From Vreelandella olivaria (GTDB taxonomy: Bacteria; Pseudomonadota; Gammaproteobacteria; Pseudomonadales; Halomonadaceae): DNA of 64,000 nt. The position numbers and the translations under genes are program-made. Positions 58,433 to 64,000 of the stretch are shown piece after piece. The notes beneath the pieces are model-generated. The model did not search any database, was not told the origin of the DNA, and saw only the letters and a list, made by a program, of their open reading frames with translations. The stretch lies in NCBI GenBank assembly GCA_004295565.1, contig AP019416.1:1612001-1676000 (forward strand), written 5' to 3'. Position 1 is the first letter of the stretch, and each line of letters starts with the position of its first letter.

Positions 58433-59401
58433 ATGATCAAACAACTTATCACCAGCGCTGTTATTGGGGCCGCCATGCTAGGTAGCCACTCATTAATGGC
58501 GGCAGATTTCACCCTGCGTTTTGGCCATTTAGCCAATGAGCAGAATATTTGGCACCAGGCCGCCGAGAAGTTCAAAGAGGAGGTCGAAGCAAACTCTGAC
58601 GGGCAGATTGAGGTACGCCTCTATCCCAGTGAGCAGCTTGGCAATGAAATGGACGTGATCAACAGTATCCAGCTGGGTACGGCGGATATGACCATCACCG
58701 GTGAAAGCTTACAGAACTGGGCGCCGAAAGCCGCAATGATGGCGGTACCCTACGCCTTTAGAGATTCAGAACACCTCCATGCCGCCGTTAGCGGAGAAAT
58801 CGGTGCTGAGATTGAAGCGCAAATCACTGAGCGCACTAATCTGGTACCGCTGGCATGGTTTGAGCGAGGCCCACGTGAGTTGACCTCCAATCGTCCTATC
58901 CGCACGCCTGATGAGCTTGATGGGCTGCGTCTTCGCGTGCCTAACGTGCCGCTGTTTGTTGATACATGGCAAGCACTGGGCGCACGGCCTACCCCAATGG
59001 CGTTCAGCGAAGTATTCACCGCGCTGCAGCAAAACACCCTGGAAGGACAAGAAAATCCGCTTAGCCTGATTGAAAGCGCCAGCTTCAACGAGGTGCAGGA
59101 TTACGTCAACATGACCGGGCATGTGCGCAGCTGGATCTATGTAGTGATTGGCCGTAATCAGTTGGAAAGTATGCCCGAAGAGCTCCAGCAGGTCGTTCGC
59201 GATGCTGCCCAGACGATGCAGGCATATGAAGCGGAGCTGTTCACTGAAGACCAGGCACGCCTTGAGCAAGCGCTACAGGAGCGTGGCATGGAGTTCGTGG
59301 AAGTAGATGTGGACGCCTTTGCAGAGAAAGCGCGTCCCGCTGTCCTTGAGGCTTTAACCGAAGAGCAGCGTGAACTCTTTGACGCTATCCAAGACCTGTA
59401 A
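58433..59401 (+). CDS. dctP: TRAP transporter substrate-binding protein, system 2
   Basis: An intact protein of about 322 residues starting at the ATG at 58433 after AGGAG. A signal peptide ends 'HSLMAAD'. It has 'YPSEQLGNEMDVINSIQLGTAD', 'ELDGLRLRVPNVPLFVDTWQALGA' and 'PMAFSEVFTALQQNTLEGQENP', the usual DctP binding-site blocks. It differs clearly from system 1 in sequence, so the two transporters probably take different sugar acids. Confidence 0.85.
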   Translation: MIKQLITSAVIGAAMLGSHSLMAADFTLRFGHLANEQNIWHQAAEKFKEEVEANSDGQIEVRLYPSEQLGNEMDVINSIQLGTADMTITGESLQNWAPKAAMMAVPYAFRDSEHLHAAVSGEIGAEIEAQITERTNLVPLAWFERGPRELTSNRPIRTPDELDGLRLRVPNVPLFVDTWQALGARPTPMAFSEVFTALQQNTLEGQENPLSLIESASFNEVQDYVNMTGHVRSWIYVVIGRNQLESMPEELQQVVRDAAQTMQAYEAELFTEDQARLEQALQERGMEFVEVDVDAFAEKARPAVLEALTEEQRELFDAIQDL

Positions 59402-59431
59402 GTTCGGATGTGTGGTCAATTGATAATGACG

Positions 59432-59455
59432 ATGGGCTGGCCGTGCGCCAGTCCA
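59432..59455 (+). other. Hairpin between dctP2 and dctQ2
   Basis: ATGGGCTGGC pairs with GCCAGTCCAT around a CGTGC loop at 59432-59455, followed by TTTTC. It sits at the same position as the hairpin of system 1 and may attenuate the permease genes relative to the binding protein. Confidence 0.55.
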
Positions 59456-59496
59456 TTTTCTAACGATACAAGCAGCTTGCCCATGAGGATACGGTT

Positions 59497-60075
59497 ATGA
59501 ACTCGGATCACAAAGCGCTTGAACAGCAAGCGTTGGAGAGTCTGGATTCAATGTCGGCGGTGCCTAAATTTAAAGGCCCCATTGGGCGCGTCATTGGCTG
59601 GGTTGACACGTGCTTTCTGACGTTGGCCGTTACGGCGCTGATTGCGATTGCCGCCACGGTACTGCTGCAAATTTGTTCCCGGCTGTTTTTGCCGTTTTCG
59701 ATAGCCTGGACCGAAGAGCTCTCGCGCTATCTATTCATCTATATGGTGGCGCTATCTGTGGGTGTAGTGCTGCGCCAAAACCGTAATATCAGCGTTGAGC
59801 TTTTCCATCATCTGCTGGGGCCACGTATGAAGGCGGCTTTCCAGGTATTGATCTGCTTGATGATTGGTCTGTTTGCCTTTTTGGTGCTGCCTTACGCTTG
59901 GCAATATGCCCAAAACGGCACTTGGCAGACTTCACCAACGCTGCGCGTTCCTATGCTGTATATCTTTTTCTCAACGGTTGTCACCTTTGCGCTACTCCTG
60001 GTTTACAGCTTACTCGGGTGTCTTGAGGGAATTATCGCAATGTGTCGCTCTTCTGCCTCCCTTCAGGAGTCGTAA
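59497..60075 (+). CDS. dctQ: TRAP transporter small permease, system 2
   Basis: An intact 192-residue DctQ with four helices. The core 'LPFSIAWTEELSRYLFIYMVALSVGVVLRQNRNISVELF' (about 59690-59806) is typical. A cytoplasmic N-terminal extension of about 35 residues precedes the first helix. The gene ends two bases before the dctM2 start. Confidence 0.85.
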   Translation: MNSDHKALEQQALESLDSMSAVPKFKGPIGRVIGWVDTCFLTLAVTALIAIAATVLLQICSRLFLPFSIAWTEELSRYLFIYMVALSVGVVLRQNRNISVELFHHLLGPRMKAAFQVLICLMIGLFAFLVLPYAWQYAQNGTWQTSPTLRVPMLYIFFSTVVTFALLLVYSLLGCLEGIIAMCRSSASLQES

Positions 60076-60077
60076 GC

Positions 60078-61355
60078 ATGGAAGTTATTATCCTCTTTAG
60101 CGTTTTCTTGGTTTTGTTATTGATAGGGATGCCCATCGCATTTGCGCTGGGTTTAGCGTCACTTTCTTACCTCCTGCTGGAGGGCATCTCATTGACGATT
60201 GTGCCGCAACGTATGTACGCAGGCATCGACACCTTTGTGCTGCTCTGTATTCCAGGCTTTGTACTGGCCGGGAACCTGATGAATGCGGGCAATATTACTG
60301 AGCATATCGTACGTTTTGCCAACGCGTTGTTAGGCCACATTCGCGGCGGGTTGGGGCTCGCTAATGTGGGTGGTTCGATGATTTTTGGTGGCATTTCAGG
60401 CACCGCTGTGGCGGATTCCGCCAGCATTGGCTCGGTGATGATTCCCGGCATGGCGCGTTCGGGATACGACAAACCGTTTGCTGCTGCGGTGACTGCTGCG
60501 TCGTCTACTATCGGGCCAATTATCCCCCCGAGTGTGCCCATGATTATCGCCGGTTCGCTGAGCGGCATTTCGGTCGGTAGGATGTTCCTCGCAGGCGCAG
60601 TGCCGGGACTTTTAATGGGCTTGGCCATGATGATTACGGTGTACATTCTCGCCGTTCGCCGTGGCTACCCTAAAGAGAAGCGGGTGCCGGTCATGCAGTT
60701 ACTGCGTGAAGCGAAAACAGCATTTTGGGCGCTGTTAATGACGGTGATTATTCTCTACGGCATTATCGGTGGCTTTTTTACCCCCACCGAAGCGTCAATT
60801 GTGGCGTCACTTTATGCCTTAGTGGTGGGCTTGTACGTGTATAAAGGTCTGTCATGGAAAAGCCTACCGTCAATCTTATCTGACACTGTATTAACATCTT
60901 CTGCGCTGCTTCTGATGGTGGGGTTAGCCAACCTGTTTGGCTGGATACTCACCAGTGAACAGATCCCGCAGATGATTGCTGCGCTTATTCTCTCCATTAG
61001 CGATAACCCGCTAATGGTTCTGCTGATTCTTAACCTGATTCTGCTGTTTGTCGGCGCTTTTATGGAAACCATCGCCGCGCTGATTATTCTTTCCCAGCCT
61101 TGGTGGGAGTGGCGACGGGAGTGGGTGTTGACCCGGTACATTTCGCTGTCATTGCGGTGTTGAACCTGATGATTGGGCTGACAACCCCCCGGTGGGCGTG
61201 TGCCTATTCGTGGTTGCGGGGATTGGCAAACTGCCTATGCTGACGGTGGCAAAAGCCATCGTGCCTTTTTGCTCTGCAACTTGGCGGTACTGTTGTTGGT
61301 GACCTATGTCCCCGCGATTTCGCTTTGGTTGCCTAACTTGCTGATGGGAGAGTAG
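60078..61355 (+). CDS. dctM: TRAP transporter large permease, system 2, frameshifted at the 3' end
   Basis: A DctM permease of about 426 residues starting at the ATG at 60078. 'LLIGMPIAFALGLASLSYL', 'FGGISGTAVADSASIGSVM', 'TIGPIIPPSVPMIIAGSLSG' and 'GGFFTPTEASIVASLYAL' are typical. Frames change near 61100, 61185 and 61265. Beyond these the expected ending 'GVGVDPVHFAVIAVLNLMIG', 'PPVGVCLFVVAGIGKLPM' and 'PAISLWLPNLLMGE' is readable to the stop at 61355. Confidence 0.85.
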
Positions 61356-61358
61356 TTA

Positions 61359-62810
61359 ATGATGGCTCCAACGCTGATTGAAGCATCGCCAAAAAGTGGC
61401 CAGATCGGGATTGTTCATCTGGGGTTGGGCGCTTTTCACCGCGCCCACCAAGCGGTCTATTTAGAGCGTTATCGCCAGCGCAGCGGTGACGGTGAGTGGG
61501 GAGTATGCAGCGCGAATTTACGCTCTAGCGTTGGTTTAGTCGACGGCTTACGTGCGGCAGGGCACCGCTACCATGTGGCGGAGTACGCCGATAGCAAAAT
61601 ATCACGCTGCGCGAAATTGGCGTGATTGAAGAGGCGCTCTTTTCAGGCCGTGATGCTGACGGGCATTGGAGTCGTGACCGTGAGGCGTTGCTGGCGCGAA
61701 TGGCCTCTGTGGATACCCGTATCGTGACGTTAACGGTGACCGAGAAGGGCTACTTTTAAACCCCGCCAGCGGTGAGCTAAGGGTCGATGACCCCATGATC
61801 ATTGGCGATATTGCTTCCCCAGCAGCCGCGCACCGCAACAGGATTAATCGTCGAAGCGTTAGTAAGGCGGCACGAAGCGGGTATTGCCCCTTTACCGTGC
61901 TCTCTTGCGACAATATGCCGGATAACGGTAAGCGGACTCGCCAGGCGGTGGTGCAACTGGCCGAGCAGCGTGATGCAGAACTGGCCAGTTGGATAGCCAA
62001 TAAGGTGGCATTTCCCAGCAGCATGGTCGATCGCATCGTACCTGCGATGACCGACGCGGATTTCGAACGGTTAGCGGCGCTGGGCGTTACTGATCCCAAT
62101 GCGGTGGTATGCGAAGCTTTCTCTCAGTAGAGGATCACTTTCCGCTTGGACGGCCGAACTGGGAGGCCGAGGGCGTTGAGATGGTCGCTGATGTCGAGCC
62201 GTTTGAAACCATGAAGCTGCGTATGCTAAATGGCAGCCACTCCCTGCTGGCCTATCTTGGTGCGCTTGCAGGTATCGAAACGGTCTATGACGGCATCAAT
62301 CATGACGAGCTACGGGCGTTGTTACGCCGCTATATGCTTGAAGAGGCAGCACCTACGCTAGAGATGCCCGAAGGCATCGATTTAGAGGCTTACGCTGACT
62401 CGCTGCTGGCGCGCTTTGCCAATGACAGTTTGCGTCATCGTCTGCAGCAGATCGCTATGGATGGCAGCCAAAAGCTCCCTCAGCGCTGGCTCTCCGGCGC
62501 GCTGAAACGTAGCGCCGCTGGTCAATCATCGCCCTGGGTGGCGTTGGGGATGGCAGCCTGGATTCGCTATACCGCGGGTCAAGACCTACAAGGCAATAGT
62601 TACCCCGTGGATGATCCGCTAGCCAAGCGCTTTGCAGAGCTGCACCAGAGACATGGTCGCGATCCCAGTACGCTGGTAGCGGCCTATTTAGCCATGGATG
62701 ACGTGGTGCCTAACGCATTGGCACAAGACGACGCCTTTGCACAGGCGGTGCTGGCGGCATATCAAGCACTAAGCCATGGTGGATTGAGTGAAGCACTAGC
62801 GGCGCTATAG
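61359..62810 (+). CDS. uxuB: Mannitol dehydrogenase-family fructuronate reductase, frameshifted
   Basis: The NAD-dependent enzyme of about 483 residues interconverts D-fructuronate and D-mannonate, linking glucuronate to ManD. It has 'GIVHLGLGAFHRAHQAVYLE' (NAD-binding), 'TVTEKGYFLNPASGEL', 'VLSCDNMPDNGKRTR', 'VVEDHFPLGRPNWE' and the catalytic 'KLRMLNGSHSLLAYLG'. Frames change near 61605, 61755, 61820 and 62125. It is the last gene of the cluster. Other mannitol-dehydrogenase-like substrates (tagaturonate, mannitol) are possible but the context favours fructuronate. Confidence 0.85.
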
Positions 62811-62845
62811 CTCTGTTAAATAGTTCTGTTAAATAGCTCCGTTAA
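62811..62845 (+). repeat. Short tandem repeat after uxuB
   Basis: CTCTGTTAAATAG is repeated as TTCTGTTAAATAG and then as a diverged GCTCCGTTAA unit between the uxuB stop and the terminator. No function apparent. Confidence 0.5.
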
Positions 62846-62853
62846 TCGCAAAA

Positions 62854-62887
62854 CCCCACAGATCGATTCAATCAGTGGGGTTTTTTA
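62854..62887 (+). terminator. Bidirectional terminator between uxuB and the symporter gene
   Basis: CCCCAC at 62854-62859 pairs with GTGGGG at 62875-62880. A TTTTTT run follows on the plus strand and AAAA precedes it, so it can end both converging transcripts. Confidence 0.85.
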
Positions 62888-62908
62888 TTGCGCACTTATG
62901 GCTAACGA

Positions 62909-64000
62909 TTAGTGAGGGGCAGCGGGCGCTTCAGCGTTCGTGAGAGTTGGTTCGGGCACTTGCTCCATACGCTTGCGCTCTTGGTCAAGAATGGCCAGCG
63001 CCTGGGCGGAAGTGACTCGGGAAGCGGGCGTTACTAGGCTTACAATCACACCGGCTACCAGTGCGACTAGCACAGCGGGAATGCTGGGGTTGCCCCAGAA
63101 GGCTGTCCAATCGCTATTGGCAATAATCATTAGGGAGGTGACCGACGCACAAATCAGCGTCGCAATAGCCCCTTGCCAGTTATAGCGAGGCCAGAAGCGC
63201 CCCAGCATGGCACTCACAAACAGCCCTGACAGAATCGTCGAGATCATCCGGGTGATGTAGGTGATGACATTGTCCGAGGCCAGTGCGAATAGCAGCGCCA
63301 GACCAATGGTTGCCACTAGCGCAATACGTGAGAAGCGCACCACGTTACGCGCTGATGGGGTGCGGCCCGTGGCCAGCACATAGAGATCACGAATCAGCGT
63401 GGAGACACCGGCAATCGCATCGGAACTGGCGCTCGACATGGTAGCGGAGAGGCCTGCTACCAATAGCAGTAAACCCAGCCCAAGCGGCATGATCTCTGTG
63501 GCCAGGAAAGGGAAGGCGAAATTGCTGTTTTCAAGCCCAGGGTTAAGGGCGTGGGTGGCCATACCAATAATCGCCGGAATGATCGAAAAGCCCAGGTAAA
63601 GAACGCCGGTGATTAAGAACGAGCGGCGTACCGATTTGACTGATTTGCCTGAATAGATGCGCTGACGAAAGGAGGGCGTAGCAAGAACGCCAATGGCAAT
63701 GACGGCAGCCAGTGACAGCGCTGGCAGCGCACCAATTTGACCAATACCAAGAAAGCTAGTGGCGCCTGCATCCATGCCCGCCGTAAGACCTGAAAAACCG
63801 CCAACTTCGACCAGTGCCAGTATTGCCATCAATATAAAGCCCGCGAACAGCACAACCGCTTGGATGGTGTCCGTCCAGATAACCGCAAAATATCCCCCAC
63901 TACGCAGTAAATGCCGAAGCCTAACGCCACCAGAATACGCGCAGTGGTGAGATCGATACCCGCCATCCAGGAGAGGTAGAGACCACCGCCAAGAATGTGC
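62909..64000 (-). CDS. Sodium:solute symporter (SSS family), partial, one frameshift
   Basis: The C-terminal 360 residues of an SSS transporter; the 5' part lies beyond the right edge. The helix-rich sequence includes 'LFAGFILMAILALVEVGG', the sodium-site helix 'VAGLSATMSSASSDAIAGVSTLIRDLY' (about 63445-63365) and 'WPRYNWQGAIATL', and it ends in a short charged tail ('LTNAEAPAAPH'). A frame change near 63890, at a G-run, joins 'GIYCVVGGYFAVIWTDTIQ' to the main frame. The cargo is not identifiable from this part. It is convergent with uxuB. Confidence 0.85.
   Translation of the reverse strand, partial: AHSWRWSLPLLDGGYRSHHCAYSGGVRLRHLLRSGGYFAVIWTDTIQAVVLFAGFILMAILALVEVGGFSGLTAGMDAGATSFLGIGQIGALPALSLAAVIAIGVLATPSFRQRIYSGKSVKSVRRSFLITGVLYLGFSIIPAIIGMATHALNPGLENSNFAFPFLATEIMPLGLGLLLLVAGLSATMSSASSDAIAGVSTLIRDLYVLATGRTPSARNVVRFSRIALVATIGLALLFALASDNVITYITRMISTILSGLFVSAMLGRFWPRYNWQGAIATLICASVTSLMIIANSDWTAFWGNPSIPAVLVALVAGVIVSLVTPASRVTSAQALAILDQERKRMEQVPEPTLTNAEAPAAPH

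Noticed and set aside
1-64000. rRNA, tRNA or an intact insertion sequence
   Set aside because: I looked for conserved rRNA stretches, tRNA-like cloverleaf ends and transposase motifs on both strands and saw none; a covariance search would be needed to exclude a tRNA fully.

Overview
The window looks like chromosomal DNA of a moderately halophilic gammaproteobacterium of the Halomonas type. The evidence is family-level only: moderately high GC, a Pseudomonas-like carnitine catabolic cluster, a large split histidine-utilisation (hut) region, two TRAP transporters, a BCCT transporter and a GAK (Grasp-And-Kinase) operon. Almost every second gene is broken by one or more single-base shifts, often in homopolymer runs, while the protein continues cleanly in the next frame. 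The likeliest cause is an indel-prone assembly rather than mass gene decay. I therefore give spans for the restored genes and state where the frame changes.

Layout. 1-1.7 kb: AT-rich accessory DNA with a DUF3800-like fragment and a broken HEPN-domain protein, ending in an attC-like hairpin. 2.3-4.7 kb: small envelope and stress genes (creA, a CAP-domain protein, a PNPOx-like protein, an LprI-like protein, a DUF333 lipoprotein). 4.8-12.5 kb: the GAK system. A minus-strand operon carries a phosphotransferase, an ATP-grasp enzyme, an HprK-related kinase B, a histidine phosphatase, a metallophosphoesterase, an amphi-Trp protein and a membrane protein, and a divergent CofD-like gene lies on the plus strand. 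12.5-17.8 kb: carnitine degradation (cdhR, caiX, hocS, cdhB, cdhA, cdhC).

17.9-28.9 kb: first hut block. The minus operon is hutH1, a FAD-linked hydroxyacid oxidoreductase, a polar amino-acid ABC importer, a HisC-like aminotransferase and hutC1. Divergently there is an isopenicillin-N-synthase-like dioxygenase, hutD and hutC2. 29.0-37.3 kb: a block inserted into the hut region and flanked by two 493-bp copies of the hutF 3' end. It carries a GntR regulator, an ADP-ribosylglycohydrolase-like protein, a PfkB kinase, a PotABCD-type importer and an isochorismatase-like hydrolase, followed by gene remnants and an eight-copy heptamer repeat. 37.4-45.9 kb: second hut block (hutF divergent from hutU, a BCCT transporter, hutH2, hutI, hutG). 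Five copies of a TGTATATACA palindrome sit in front of hut transcription units and are probable HutC operators.

45.9-51.9 kb: an AttEFGH-like ABC operon (lipocalin-like lipoprotein, FtsX permease, ATPase) and an HDOD-GGDEF protein. 52.2-62.8 kb: a hexuronate/mannonate cluster with a GntR regulator, TRAP system 1, a 47-residue ORF, a ManD/RspA dehydratase, an RspB-like dehydrogenase, TRAP system 2 and a UxuB-type fructuronate reductase. 62.9-64.0 kb: the 3' part of a sodium:solute symporter gene that runs off the right edge. I saw no rRNA, tRNA, CRISPR array or intact insertion sequence.
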